Of a DNA stretch of 64,000 bases, positions 36,413-45,043 are shown piece after piece. Below the pieces are notes generated by a model, which searched no databases, was not told where the DNA came from, and saw nothing but the letters and a program-made list of their open reading frames with translations. The DNA is from Brevibacillus massiliensis. GTDB lineage: Bacteria; Bacillota; Bacilli; Brevibacillales; Brevibacillaceae. Location: contig NZ_HE978539.1 of assembly GCF_000311785.1 (NCBI RefSeq), forward strand, positions 154,268-218,267, written 5' to 3'. A program made the position numbers and the translations under genes. Each line of letters begins with the position of its first letter. Positions within the stretch are counted from its first letter, which is position 1.

Positions 36413-37309
36413 ATGAGTCAACTGTCAGACAGCAGGCGGCGCGCCTACCAGGAAAAACACAAGGATCACGCCCGAATGCTCATCACCTGCCCGGATCGGC
36501 CGGGAATTGTCTACGCTGTATCCCGATTTTTAGCCGAAAACGGCGCTAACATTTCACAGTCCGATCAATACTCGACCGATCCTGAGGGCGGCCGCTTTTT
36601 TATGCGGATCGAGTTTGACCTGCCCAATCTAGAGGAACGATGCGAAGAGTTGAAGCGAGGTTTTCAACCGATTGCAGACCAGTTTCAAATGAACTGGACG
36701 CTCGTGGAGGCCCGCAGGCTCAAACGGATCGCCATCTTCGTATCCAAGGAGGATCACTGCCTGTTGGAACTTCTCTGGCAGTGGCAGTCTGGTGCCCTGC
36801 ACGCTGATATCGCAATGGTCATCAGCAATCATCCTGATATGAGGGAAACAGTGGAAGCGTTTGGCATCCCTTACCATGTGATATCGGTCACGAGCGAGAC
36901 TAAGGCCGAGGCAGAGCGTCGGCAGATGGAACTGCTGAAGGATATCGACCTGATCGTTCTGGCCCGCTACATGCAGATCCTCTCACCTCAGTTCCTGCGG
37001 GATTATCCGCAGCGGATCATCAATATCCATCACTCCTTCCTGCCGGCGTTTGTCGGCGCAAAGCCGTACGATCAGGCGTACAAGCGCGGCGTAAAACTGA
37101 TCGGGGCTACTGCCCACTACGTGACGGAGGAGCTTGACGCAGGTCCGATCATCGAACAAGACGTTCAGCGGGTGACCCATCGGGACGATGTCGAGGCGCT
37201 TAAAATGAAGGGGCGGCAAATCGAGCGTACCGTCTTGGCACAGGCGGTCACCTGGCACCTGGAAGATCGCGTTCTGGTCTACGACAACAAGACCGTCGTC
37301 TTTCCTTAA
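36413..37309 (+). CDS. purU: Formyltetrahydrofolate deformylase
   Basis: This 298-residue enzyme hydrolyses 10-formyl-tetrahydrofolate to formate and tetrahydrofolate, balancing the one-carbon pool. An N-terminal ACT domain (about 20-100, [20 protein letters not shown]) is followed by a formyltransferase fold with [20 protein letters not shown] and [11 protein letters not shown]; Asn, His and Asp of these motifs form the active site. The ATG at 36413 follows GGAGAG; the frame is open upstream to 36269 but across the promoter. Confidence 0.92.
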   Translation: MSQLSDSRRRAYQEKHKDHARMLITCPDRPGIVYAVSRFLAENGANISQSDQYSTDPEGGRFFMRIEFDLPNLEERCEELKRGFQPIADQFQMNWTLVEARRLKRIAIFVSKEDHCLLELLWQWQSGALHADIAMVISNHPDMRETVEAFGIPYHVISVTSETKAEAERRQMELLKDIDLIVLARYMQILSPQFLRDYPQRIINIHHSFLPAFVGAKPYDQAYKRGVKLIGATAHYVTEELDAGPIIEQDVQRVTHRDDVEALKMKGRQIERTVLAQAVTWHLEDRVLVYDNKTVVFP

Positions 37310-37328
37310 AAGGAGAGACGACGGTCTT
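37289..37328 (+). terminator. Terminator overlapping the purU stop codon
   Basis: A 17-bp stem with one G-U pair starts in the last codons of purU (AAGACCGTCGTC) and closes at 37328, followed by GGTTTGT. It lies between convergent purU and the esterase gene and may serve both. Confidence 0.65.
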
Positions 37329-37356
37329 GGTTTGTATTGCAGCTCGCTTCCTGCTG

Positions 37357-38028
37357 CTACTTCATTCGTTCTTTCAGGATCTCGGATACGTGTTTGATCA
37401 CTTCTCCTGCCTCAGGTCCGTGCAGGATCAGGTGCCCCGATTCGGGGAAGGAGAGGAGACGCGTGTCCTCACTTCCGGCGTGTTTTTGCAAGTGGCGGGC
37501 GCTGACCGCCTGTACCGTGTCGTCCTTCTCTCCCTGTACGATCACATAAGGACATGTGACCTGAGGCAGCAGTTGCTTCGTTTCCGCCAGGAGCATGCGA
37601 AATTCCAGCATGCTCCGTATAGGGAATTTTGCCATTCCGTTTACGTAACGGGTGAAATGGGTGCGAAAATCGTCCCGCAGATTAACGGCAGCCTGCTTGA
37701 TATCCCAGTAGTAAAAAGGGGTGTTGAGCGTGAACAGGTGGTGCACGGGATGGCGGGAGGCAATCTGCAGGGCGAGCAGGCCGCCCATGGAGAAGCCGAT
37801 TACTGCGATTTTATCGCATCGCAGGCTCAGCCGTTTGTACGCTTCTACGGCTGAATTGATCCAGTCGGAACGCCTGCTTTGACTCAGTGCGCGGCGCCCG
37901 GCACCGTGCCCTGCGAGCGTAGGGCATTCAATGACATAGCCCTGCTCTTGTAGAGCTTCAGCCAGAGGCAGAACTTCGTAAACGTCGCCGGCAAAGCCGT
38001 GGAGGATTAAACAACCAACCGCAGACAT
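37357..38028 (-). CDS. Alpha/beta hydrolase, carboxylesterase type
   Basis: This 223-residue alpha/beta hydrolase resembles the small Est30/EstA carboxylesterases and monoacylglycerol lipases. The nucleophile S80 is in GFSMGG, the acid in VQGEKDDTV and the His in PESGHLILHG. The oxyanion-hole segment is LILHGFAGD. The ATG at 38028 has AAAGGA eight bases upstream and is preferred over the in-frame ATG (38037) and start at 38061. The natural substrate is unknown. Confidence 0.82.
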   Translation of the reverse strand: MSAVGCLILHGFAGDVYEVLPLAEALQEQGYVIECPTLAGHGAGRRALSQSRRSDWINSAVEAYKRLSLRCDKIAVIGFSMGGLLALQIASRHPVHHLFTLNTPFYYWDIKQAAVNLRDDFRTHFTRYVNGMAKFPIRSMLEFRMLLAETKQLLPQVTCPYVIVQGEKDDTVQAVSARHLQKHAGSEDTRLLSFPESGHLILHGPEAGEVIKHVSEILKERMK

Positions 38029-38051
38029 AGGGAACATCCTTTCGAAAAGAC

Positions 38052-38085
38052 CAACTCCCATTGCCCAATCAGGCAGTTGGAGTTG
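38052..38085 (-). terminator. Terminator downstream of scoAB
   Basis: On the minus strand CAACTCC-AACTGCC pairs with GGCAAT-GGGAGTTG and is followed by GTCTTTTC, just ahead of the esterase gene's ribosome site. Confidence 0.5.
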
Positions 38086-38106
38086 ATCTTTGCCAACAGC
38101 ATTTTT

Positions 38107-38142
38107 ACAGGATAGATGGCTTCAATTGAAGCTTTTTTTATA
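38107..38142 (+). repeat. Intergenic stem-loop repeat, copy D (partial)
   Basis: ACAGGATAGAT is followed by the palindrome GCTTCAATTGAAGC and a T7 run. It shares the ACAGGATA start and the GGCTTC-AA-GAAGC-T-run end of the repeat at 61-180 but lacks the middle. Its T-run faces the plus strand although the flanking genes run leftward, so it is not simply the scoB terminator. Confidence 0.45.
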
Positions 38143-38794
38143 AGGAAATGGTCTTGAGCTGATCGGACACACGCAGGGGAGGCTGCGTGCAAGACTGGAT
38201 ATCTTCCGGCGTATACCCCGGGGCGACTTCCACCAGCAGTAATCCTTCCGGAGTCACATCCAGCACGGCGCGGTCCGTTATGATCCGGTTTACTACCTTT
38301 TTGCCCGTGAGCGGCAGCGCGCATTGGTTCAAGATCTTCGGTTCGCCGTGTTTGTTGACGTGCTCCATGATGACGACAATCTTCTTGGCGCCGTGAACCA
38401 AGTCCATGGCGCCGCCCATTCCCTTTACCATTTTACCCGGAATCATCCAGTTGGCCAAATCGCCCTCAGCGGACACCTCCATCGCCCCCAGAATCGCCAG
38501 GTCTATGTGGCCGCCGCGGATCATGGCGAACGATTCTGCGCTGGAGAAGTAAGCGGCGCCCGGGATTGCGGTAACCGTTTCTTTTCCGGCGTTAATCAGG
38601 TCGGGATCAACTTCCGACTCGGTCGGGTAGGGGCCGATGCCAAGCAGCCCGTTTTCCGATTGCAGCACCACGTTCATTCCTTCAGGGATATAATTGGCGA
38701 CCATCGTCGGCATGCCGATTCCGAGATTGACGTAGAAGCCGTCCTGAATTTCCCGGGCTGCCCGCATTGCCACTTGTTCGCGAGTAAGTGCCAT
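38138..38794 (-). CDS. scoB: Succinyl-CoA:3-ketoacid CoA-transferase subunit B
   Basis: This 218-residue beta subunit carries the catalytic Glu (E47) in [15 protein letters not shown], which forms the glutamyl-CoA thioester. Other family blocks are [15 protein letters not shown] and [16 protein letters not shown]. With subunit A it activates acetoacetate using succinyl-CoA, supporting ketone-body or acetoacetate use. AGAGGAGG precedes the ATG. It lies 21 bases after scoA. Confidence 0.92.
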   Translation of the reverse strand: MALTREQVAMRAAREIQDGFYVNLGIGMPTMVANYIPEGMNVVLQSENGLLGIGPYPTESEVDPDLINAGKETVTAIPGAAYFSSAESFAMIRGGHIDLAILGAMEVSAEGDLANWMIPGKMVKGMGGAMDLVHGAKKIVVIMEHVNKHGEPKILNQCALPLTGKKVVNRIITDRAVLDVTPEGLLLVEVAPGYTPEDIQSCTQPPLRVSDQLKTISL

Positions 38795-38815
38795 GAAAAT
38801 CCTCCTCTTTTTCGC

Positions 38816-39508
38816 TTATTTTTGTACGGTGAGCCGTTCGATTCGCTTCTCAAAGCGGGGGGCCTGGATCAGGCGCTGGACGTAGATGCTGGGTGTGTGA
38901 ATGTGTTCCGGATCAAGTTCACCCACTTCGACAATTTCTTCTACCTCAACGATGGTTACTTTTCCGGCGGCAGCCATCATCGGATTAAAGTTTTGCGCTG
39001 TTTTACGGTAAACCAGGTTGCCCAGCTTATCCGCCTTCCACGCTTTGATCAGGGCAAAGTCACCCGTAATGCCCCTCTCAAGCAGATACTCCTTGCCGTC
39101 AAATACCCGCGTTTCCCGCCCTTCCGCGATCGGAGTGCCGACACCGGCAGGCGTGTAAAATGCGGGGATACCGGCTCCGCCAGCCCGGATGCGCTCGGCG
39201 AGAGTCCCTTGGGGAGTAAGCTCCACCTCCAGTTCGCCGGAGAGGAACTGGCGCTCAAATTCCTTGTTTTCGCCCACGTAAGAGGAGATCATTTTTTTTA
39301 TCTGCTTTTCACGCAGCATGAGACCGAGTCCCCAGTCATCGACACCGCAGTTATTGGAAACGACGGTTACATTTTTGACCCCCTTGTCCCTTAGCGCGAT
39401 GATCAGGTTTTCGGGAATACCGACCAACCCAAAGCCGCCGACGAGGAGCGTAGCGCCGTCGTGGATATCGGCTACAATCTCGGAATAAGATGTAAAAATT
39501 TGTGCCAT
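38816..39508 (-). CDS. scoA: Succinyl-CoA:3-ketoacid CoA-transferase subunit A
   Basis: This 230-residue alpha subunit has the CoA-transferase family I signature [19 protein letters not shown] and [14 protein letters not shown], plus [20 protein letters not shown]. The ATG at 39508 has GGGAGGG upstream; the frame extends to 39577 without a ribosome site. It is first of the scoAB pair. A TACAAT-like -10 box lies about 80 bases upstream, but no good -35 partner was found. Confidence 0.92.
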   Translation of the reverse strand: MAQIFTSYSEIVADIHDGATLLVGGFGLVGIPENLIIALRDKGVKNVTVVSNNCGVDDWGLGLMLREKQIKKMISSYVGENKEFERQFLSGELEVELTPQGTLAERIRAGGAGIPAFYTPAGVGTPIAEGRETRVFDGKEYLLERGITGDFALIKAWKADKLGNLVYRKTAQNFNPMMAAAGKVTIVEVEEIVEVGELDPEHIHTPSIYVQRLIQAPRFEKRIERLTVQK

Positions 39509-39672
39509 GTAATTCCCTCCCACTCTATCAACTTTTTTTCGGAAGATTCCCTTTTTTGTGGATGTAATCGCTGTCATAAATTCGTTACGATCATTGTACC
39601 AAATGTTGGGTAGCCGGGAAAGGGAAACTATTGCCTGGCAGCTGGGTCATTTGTTAAAACCATCAGGAAAGC

Positions 39673-39699
39673 AAAAAGGGAGGGGACGAGGCCCCCTCC
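39673..39699 (-). terminator. Terminator of the TRAP transporter operon
   Basis: On the minus strand GGAGGGG pairs with CCCCTCC and is followed by CTTTTTGC, 37 bases after the dctM stop codon. Confidence 0.8.
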
Positions 39700-39735
39700 G
39701 TTCAGTTTCTGATAGATGATGGTATAAACGCTTTG

Positions 39736-41013
39736 TTACTTGCCGGCTACCAGATTTGGCAGCAAGAGACTGACATCGTCCCAATAGGTGACCAGACCGA
39801 GGACGATCAGCAGGACCCCGATCATCGGGGCAAGCGGTCTGATCATCTGTGCCAAATTGACCTTGGCAATCGAAGATGTCACAAACAAGCAGACACCCAG
39901 CGGCGGGGTAATCATCCCGATCGTCAGGTTAACCGCCAGAATGATTCCAAAGTGGACGGGATCGACACCGACGGCCGTAACCAACGGCAGAAACAGCGGG
40001 GTGAAGATTGTCAATGCGCTGATCGTGTCGATAAACGTACCGGCAATCAACAGGACGATGTTGATCAACAGCAAGAGTACCCACGGTTCGTTGGATAAAG
40101 ACGAGACCATGCTGCCAAGCTGGGCAGGAATGTCGTGAAAGGCTAGCAGCCAGGTAAACAGCGTGGCGTTGCCGATAACGAACAGGATTGTTGCTGAACT
40201 AATGACGGTTTCAAGCAATACGTTCTTTATATCTTTCCATTTCAATTCACGATAGACGAATGCGCCGATGACGAAAGCGTACACCACGGCAATCACGCCG
40301 GATTCGGTTGCGGTAAAGATCCCTGTGCGAAAACCGCCGATGATAATCACTGGCAAAAGCAGCGCGAGAAAAGCATCTTTCAATCCCACCAGGAGTTCTT
40401 TGGCCGAGGCCATTTTTTCGCGCCCTCTGATATTGTTCTTTTTGCCGTAGAAATAAACGTAAAACATGAGCGCCAAGGCCATCAATAAACCAGGGATAAT
40501 CCCCGCCAGGAACAAATCGCCAATGGATACGCTGGCCATGACACCATACAGGATGAGCGGGATCGATGGCGGAATTACCGGGCCGATCGTCGACGCAGAA
40601 GCAACCAGTGACGCAGAGAAGCGGCGATCATATCCCTGTGCCACCATTGCCGGAATCAGAATGCCGCCGATTGCTGCGGCGTCAGCGATCGCCGAACCGG
40701 AGATCGCCGAGAAAAACGTGCATGCCAACACGGCTACCATCGCCAGTCCAGCCGGCAGATGGCCAACAAGCAAACTTGCAAAGGAGACCAGGCGTTTGGA
40801 AATGCCGCCCACTGTCATCAGTTCGCCAGCCAGTACGAACAGGGGGATGGCGATTAAGGAAAACGAGTCGACCCCGGAAAATGTTTTTTGGGCGACGACA
40901 ATCAAATCCGTGCCGCTGATTAAGAGACCAACCAATGAGGTGATGCCGATTCCGTAAGCAATGGGGATGCGAAGCAAAAAAAGTGCAAAGAGAAGTCCGA
41001 TCAGCCAAATCAC
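39736..41013 (-). CDS. dctM: TRAP transporter large permease (DctM family)
   Basis: This 425-residue, roughly 12-helix membrane protein is the sodium-coupled transport subunit of a TRAP system. It begins MIWLIGLLFALFLLRIPIAYGIGI and contains DctM hallmarks GSAIADAAAIGGILIPAMVAQGYD, PPSIPLILYGVMA and VNLTIGMITPPLGVCLF. The GTG start lies two bases after the dctQ stop, with GGGAGGTG inside the end of dctQ, so translation is coupled. Last gene of the leftward cluster. Confidence 0.92.
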   Translation of the reverse strand: MIWLIGLLFALFLLRIPIAYGIGITSLVGLLISGTDLIVVAQKTFSGVDSFSLIAIPLFVLAGELMTVGGISKRLVSFASLLVGHLPAGLAMVAVLACTFFSAISGSAIADAAAIGGILIPAMVAQGYDRRFSASLVASASTIGPVIPPSIPLILYGVMASVSIGDLFLAGIIPGLLMALALMFYVYFYGKKNNIRGREKMASAKELLVGLKDAFLALLLPVIIIGGFRTGIFTATESGVIAVVYAFVIGAFVYRELKWKDIKNVLLETVISSATILFVIGNATLFTWLLAFHDIPAQLGSMVSSLSNEPWVLLLLINIVLLIAGTFIDTISALTIFTPLFLPLVTAVGVDPVHFGIILAVNLTIGMITPPLGVCLFVTSSIAKVNLAQMIRPLAPMIGVLLIVLGLVTYWDDVSLLLPNLVAGK

Positions 41014-41014
41014 C

Positions 41015-41476
41015 CTAGTTCACCTCCCGGTTGCGAATTTCAGCAATCATGTTTTTCAACAGGTAATACAACATAATCAGACCGGAAATGGGGATGATCA
41101 TATACAGGTAGGAGAGGGAGAGCTCAAGCGTTGGTGTCGTTGCCAGCTTGGAGTTGACGGTGTGTTTTGCACCGTAGTAAATCAGGACTCCAACGAATGC
41201 GATACTGAGAACGTAGCCGATGCTGACGATCCATTTCCGCAGGTTGGCTGGTACAGCCCCCAGTACGTCTACTGTCAGATGACGCTGGTATTTTACTCCC
41301 AGTCCAGCCCCAAGAAAAACCATGTAGACAAAGGCGATGCGTGTTACTTCTTCGGTCCAGGGAGCAGGAAGTTTTATCACAAACCTGAACAGAACCTGTA
41401 AAAATACCGTAACAACAAGGGTAGACAGACAAAGACAGGTTAAGATCTCCAACCAATTTTTAGCCAGTCGCTTCAT
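41015..41476 (-). CDS. dctQ: TRAP transporter small permease (DctQ family)
   Basis: This 153-residue protein with four membrane segments is the small TRAP permease. The typical core is WTEEVTRIAFVYMVFLGAGLGVKYQRHLTVD. The ATG at 41476 has a GGAG ten bases upstream; the frame runs on to 41602 through the stem-loop repeat, which is evidently not coding. Confidence 0.88.
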   Translation of the reverse strand: MKRLAKNWLEILTCLCLSTLVVTVFLQVLFRFVIKLPAPWTEEVTRIAFVYMVFLGAGLGVKYQRHLTVDVLGAVPANLRKWIVSIGYVLSIAFVGVLIYYGAKHTVNSKLATTPTLELSLSYLYMIIPISGLIMLYYLLKNMIAEIRNREVN

Positions 41477-41516
41477 TGTGGACACGCTCCAGTCAAATAA
41501 TTTTCCCGCTCTTCCA

Positions 41517-41636
41517 TGTAAATAAGGACTGCCCGCGCAGCCCCTATTTACAGGATAAGAAAGGGGCCCTTGGGCCGGCTTCCTTATCCCGCATGAAAAC
41601 ATCGTCTGAAGAGGAACTCGACAACGCCGTGGAGAC
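41517..41636 (+). repeat. Intergenic stem-loop repeat, copy B, between dctP and dctQ
   Basis: Two tandem hairpins fill the gap between the binding-protein and small-permease genes: 41517-41552 (TGTAAATA/TATTTACA with an inner CTGC/GCAG) and 41553-41590 (GGATAAGAAAG paired with CTTCCTTATCC, inner GGCCC/GGGCC). The second shares ACAGGATAAGA and GCTTCCTTATCC-GCATGAAAA with the copy at 68-120. In the dct mRNA these stems may stabilise the dctP message or reduce read-through into dctQM. Confidence 0.7.
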
Positions 41637-41671
41637 TTTTAGCAAAGGTTATTCATGCTTGGCGTGCTGCA

Positions 41672-42706
41672 TTATTCAGCTGCGGCTTTGATTTGATCGA
41701 TCAGTTCCTGAGGTACTTTGTCAGCGAGTACTTTGGCTACGCCGCTCGTTGCTTCGGCGAATGCTGCCCGATCAGGCTCGGTTATGTTCACTCCGTGTTG
41801 TTTCAGTTCTTCGATGGATTGTGCTTCCTTGTCGGACAAAATTTTACGCTGTTCTTGTGCCGCTTTTTGGACTGCTTCCGCTACCCATTGTTTTTGCTCG
41901 TCATTCAGCGAGTTATAGGCTTTATTGCTCATGATGACAACAGCAGGTGTGTAGGTGTGAGCGGTCAGTGCCAGTTGTTTTTGCACCTCGTAAAACTTCA
42001 TTGACATGATCGTGGCAATCGGATTTTCTTGACCATCGACGGTTCCTTGCTCAAGTGCGCTGTAGAGCTCGTTAAATTCGACCGGTGTCGGGTTGGCGCC
42101 CAAGGATTTCATAAACTCTTGCCATACAGGGGCGGGTTGAACGCGTACTTTTAACCCCTTCATGTCGGCAGGAGTATTGATGGGAGTTGACTTTGTGGTC
42201 ATGTTGCGGAAGCCTACTTCCCAGAATCCGAGGGCTTTCATTCCCTTTTCGTCTGCTTTTTGCAGCAGGCTTTTGCCGATATCTCCGTCCAGCACTTTGT
42301 ATACGTGGTCGCTGTCTTTAAACAGGAACGGAATGCCAAATACATTCATCTCCGGAACAACGTTGGCAAACGAGCTTTCGGCAGCTTGGACGGACATATC
42401 GATGATTCCGTTCATTACCCCTTCAACTGCATCCTTTTCGTTGCCCAAGGTTGCGTTCGGATGAATATTTACCTTGATGGTGTTGTTGCTGAGCGACTCC
42501 AATTCCTTCTTGAATATTTCCGCCCCAATATGGTATTGATGGGTTTCCGATCCGGTATGGGCGAGCTTGATTTGAATGGTTTGAGCAGGCTGCTCGCCAG
42601 CTTGTCCGCCAGCCGGTTCTGATGAACCTCCGCCTGAACAACCTGCGAGTGCGGTCAAGACCAGAGTGGTGCTGAGAATCCCCGTTAAGAGTTTGAACTT
42701 TCGCAT
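41672..42706 (-). CDS. dctP: TRAP transporter substrate-binding lipoprotein (DctP family)
   Basis: This 344-residue solute receptor has a lipoprotein signal (lipobox LAGC, Cys near residue 23) and a Gly/Ser/Glu linker. The DctP fold is shown by IKLAHTGSETHQYHIGAEIFK, GFWEVGFRNMTTK, LKVRVQPAPVWQEFMKSLGANPTP and ELYSALEQGTVDGQENPIATI; the Arg in KVRVQPAP normally pairs with the substrate carboxylate. GGGGGAAG precedes the ATG. The ligand is an organic acid of unknown identity. Confidence 0.92.
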   Translation of the reverse strand: MRKFKLLTGILSTTLVLTALAGCSGGGSSEPAGGQAGEQPAQTIQIKLAHTGSETHQYHIGAEIFKKELESLSNNTIKVNIHPNATLGNEKDAVEGVMNGIIDMSVQAAESSFANVVPEMNVFGIPFLFKDSDHVYKVLDGDIGKSLLQKADEKGMKALGFWEVGFRNMTTKSTPINTPADMKGLKVRVQPAPVWQEFMKSLGANPTPVEFNELYSALEQGTVDGQENPIATIMSMKFYEVQKQLALTAHTYTPAVVIMSNKAYNSLNDEQKQWVAEAVQKAAQEQRKILSDKEAQSIEELKQHGVNITEPDRAAFAEATSGVAKVLADKVPQELIDQIKAAAE

Positions 42707-42780
42707 TGCTATACTTCCCCCTTATGTAGACAATTTGTATATGATGATTTTGTTTGTTTATTTCGGTCGGGCTCTGCTGT

Positions 42781-43569
42781 TTACACCCCGTAAAGATCAA
42801 GTCGCTGATCGTCAAATACAGGGATTTTTTTGCGAATTTCGTCTACTTTGCCTAAATCGATCTCAATATGGCAGATTTGCTCACGGTCGTCTGCAGACAG
42901 CAGGATTTCTCCCCACGGGTCGATCACCATAGAGCTTCCCGGGAAGGCAGTGCCCCGGCTTTCCCCGCAGCGGTTGACGGCAATCATGTAGGCTTGATTT
43001 TCAATCGCCCGGGCAGTAAGCAAGGTTCTCCAGTGATCGACGCGAGCTGTCGGCCATTGGGCCACGTTGATCAGAATTTTGGCACCTTCCTTGACTAGTC
43101 TGCGGGACAGCTGCGGGAAGCGCAGATCATAGCAGATCATGGCGCCGAAAGTAGTGCCTTTACAGTCAAACAAGGCAAATGAGCTGCCGGCTTTTAAGTA
43201 TTGATCTTCATCCATTAGGCGGAACAGGTGCATTTTGTCGTAGCGCAGCACCTCTTTGCCCGCATCATCAAAGAGCAGCATGGTATTGGTGATGTCGCCG
43301 CTTGCGGTGTCACGGTAGAGCACGCTGCCAGCTAACACCATCACCCGGTTTTCCTTCGCAAAGGAAGAAAACATTTCCCTGGTTCGTTGGCCGTCGGCAT
43401 CGGCAATCTGCTCCGCTTTTTCCAGGGCGTACCCGGTGTTCCACATCTCCGGCAGAATAATCAGTTCCGGCTGTCCCGGCATCGCCTTCTCCATGAGGCG
43501 GCCAGCGTGCTCATAGTTGTAGTCAGGTTCGCCAATTTGCAGATCCATTTGGATTAAGGCAATCTTCAT
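42781..43569 (-). CDS. Carbon-nitrogen hydrolase (nitrilase superfamily)
   Basis: This 262-residue amidase has the Glu-Lys-Cys triad of the family: E41 in ILPEMW, K112 in YDKMHLF and C146 in MICYDLRFP. It resembles the omega-amidase/MtnU group, which hydrolyses 2-oxo acid amides, but its context here (TRAP transporter, DUF2848) suggests an amide or N-carbamoyl intermediate of the imported acid. The ATG at 43569 is eight bases after GGAGG and two after the stop of the upstream gene; an ATG at 43575 is too close to the ribosome site. Confidence 0.85.
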   Translation of the reverse strand: MKIALIQMDLQIGEPDYNYEHAGRLMEKAMPGQPELIILPEMWNTGYALEKAEQIADADGQRTREMFSSFAKENRVMVLAGSVLYRDTASGDITNTMLLFDDAGKEVLRYDKMHLFRLMDEDQYLKAGSSFALFDCKGTTFGAMICYDLRFPQLSRRLVKEGAKILINVAQWPTARVDHWRTLLTARAIENQAYMIAVNRCGESRGTAFPGSSMVIDPWGEILLSADDREQICHIEIDLGKVDEIRKKIPVFDDQRLDLYGV

Positions 43570-43571
43570 CT

Positions 43572-44258
43572 TCATCCCTCCTGAATCACAACAGAGTAAG
43601 AGCTGCTTAGCGATCGAAGCAAGATCGGATCATACAGTTCCATTTCAAACTTGTCGCCATAAACAAAGCCTTCAAGCGTAGGTACCGTTCCGGAGAAAAT
43701 AACGGTGTCGGCAAGATCGTGATAGCCAAAACCGGCCAACTTTTCCAGGAGATCCTTAACAGGGAGGAGCGCAGTCAGGTTGTGGTCTTGATACAGTCGT
43801 CTCCCCGCTGCGTCCGTTACCCAACAGCGCAAGATCAGCTGATCCCAGTGCTGTTCCACGTCCTGCAATCGCCAGAAGGTGTTACTCAGCGGCTTGGGGC
43901 ATGTTTCCTTTGACTTTTGGATGTCTTCTTTTTCCAGATGGCGATCGGTGTGATCGCTTCCCACGGTAACCAACCACTCTGTCCCGTTGTGCATCAGTAC
44001 GTATTCCGCTTCGCCTGAGGTCTGTTTACCTGTTACCGTTATCACCTCCTCGAAGGTCAATGCGGTTACCGGATGAGGATAGATGGTCGGCACAGTCGGC
44101 GGGGGAGCGACGCCAATTTCTGCCAGCTCGTGGATGTGTTCCTGCACTTTTTCCTGATCCCGCCCCCCGTAGCCGACGACGTAAACGCTCTTAACCTGGC
44201 ACGTCTGTTCCTCCGTTCCTTTGTCCAAGTGATCGATCTTGATCCTGATGTTCATCAT
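43572..44258 (-). CDS. DUF2848 family protein
   Basis: This 228-residue protein matches DUF2848: an early VVGYGGRDQEKVQEHIHELAEIG, a Pro-rich PPPTVPTIYPHP segment and YVLMHNGTEWLVTVGSDHTDR. The layout recalls the fumarylacetoacetase-like fold, with the GSDHTDR acidic site, but the reaction is unknown. The start overlaps the gntR stop (ATGATGA) and its stop lies two bases before the hydrolase start, so all three genes are translated together. Confidence 0.78.
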   Translation of the reverse strand: MMNIRIKIDHLDKGTEEQTCQVKSVYVVGYGGRDQEKVQEHIHELAEIGVAPPPTVPTIYPHPVTALTFEEVITVTGKQTSGEAEYVLMHNGTEWLVTVGSDHTDRHLEKEDIQKSKETCPKPLSNTFWRLQDVEQHWDQLILRCWVTDAAGRRLYQDHNLTALLPVKDLLEKLAGFGYHDLADTVIFSGTVPTLEGFVYGDKFEMELYDPILLRSLSSSYSVVIQEG

Positions 44259-44923
44259 TGATGACCTCCCATTTGATCCAGATTGAACATGATCGCTACC
44301 CGGGTTTGATTTAAGTGATGGGCAATGGCCTGCTTTGCTTCCGCCAGATCTCGTTTTTTCACTGCATTCAGGATCCTCGCGTGTTCCTGGAGGGTCTGCT
44401 CGTTTCGGCCAGGAAGATTGAGCGCCTGTACGCCAAACCAGCGCATTTGATCGCTAATCGTTTGCATCAGGGAGAGCACGCGGCGATTTCCGCACAATTC
44501 TGCGAAGTAGTTGTGAAAGTCTTTATCTATCGAGATAAATGTCTTGTGATCCGCAATATGCTCAGATTGCTGAAGGTAAACCTTTTCTGCGAGCGCGATT
44601 TGTTCGTCGGTGATCTTCGGAATGATCAGCTCCATGATCAATCCTTCAATTGCCCAACGAAGCTGCAATACATCCTCTACGTCTTCTCGCAAAATATGGC
44701 TGACAAACGTTCCTTTGCGGGGGACAGATTTTACCCACCCCTCAATTTCCAAGAGTTGAATGGCCTCTCGGATCGGTGTTCGGCTGATGCCCAGGCTTTC
44801 GCTCAAATTTCGTTCGTACAGTGCTTCGCCAGGCAGGATGGCGTGATTAATGATGGCGTTTTTGATCTCTTCATAAGCCTGTTGTTTAAACAAACGCGGT
44901 TGATGAATCTTCCCAAGACGCAC
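44255..44923 (-). CDS. GntR-family regulator, FadR/FCD subfamily
   Basis: This 222-residue regulator has an N-terminal winged helix-turn-helix (about 10-75; YERNLSESLGISRTPIREAIQLLEIEGWV) and a C-terminal helical FCD ligand domain (about 85-215) with metal-binding-type residues in DKDFHNYFAELCGN and AIAHHLNQT. It heads the catabolic and TRAP operon, so it probably senses the substrate or an intermediate and controls its own operon. The GTG start at 44923 follows GGAGGGG. A perfect palindrome on the -10 box upstream is its likely operator. Confidence 0.9.
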   Translation of the reverse strand: MRLGKIHQPRLFKQQAYEEIKNAIINHAILPGEALYERNLSESLGISRTPIREAIQLLEIEGWVKSVPRKGTFVSHILREDVEDVLQLRWAIEGLIMELIIPKITDEQIALAEKVYLQQSEHIADHKTFISIDKDFHNYFAELCGNRRVLSLMQTISDQMRWFGVQALNLPGRNEQTLQEHARILNAVKKRDLAEAKQAIAHHLNQTRVAIMFNLDQMGGHQ

Positions 44924-44949
44924 CTGTTCCCCTCCTTTCCAATCTTTTC

Positions 44950-44998
44950 GGTATGAGGTATGAGGTATGTGGCATTAGGTATAAGGCATGTGGCATGC
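44950..44998. repeat. Seven tandem heptamers in the gntR leader
   Basis: Seven consecutive 7-base units follow GGYATRW-like sequence (GGTATGA, GGTATGA, GGTATGT, GGCATTA, GGTATAA, GGCATGT, GGCATGC). They lie in the transcribed leader between the gntR promoter and its start codon. Confidence 0.75.
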
Positions 44999-45007
44999 CA
45001 GATGTAC

Positions 45008-45029
45008 TTTTTGCAGTATAATGCAAAAA
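45008..45029. promoter_or_regulatory. Palindromic operator of the gntR-DUF2848-TRAP operon
   Basis: TTTTTGCA and TGCAAAAA form a perfect 8-bp palindrome with a 6-base spacer that contains the minus-strand -10 box. The placement predicts simple autorepression by the adjacent GntR protein. Confidence 0.65.
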
Positions 45030-45043
45030 TTTAACGTAGTCAA
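45015..45043 (-). promoter_or_regulatory. Sigma-A-type promoter of the gntR operon
   Basis: On the minus strand TTGACT (45038-45043), a 17-base spacer and TATACT (45015-45020) form a near-consensus promoter. The remaining plus-strand side of this gap (45044-45300) shows no convincing gene; a 42-codon frame at about 45154-45282 lacks a well-spaced ribosome site. Confidence 0.8.

Noticed and set aside
44950-44998. Heptamer run as a CRISPR or iteron-type origin
   Set aside because: Units are too short and contiguous for CRISPR, and no DnaA boxes or replication gene are nearby.
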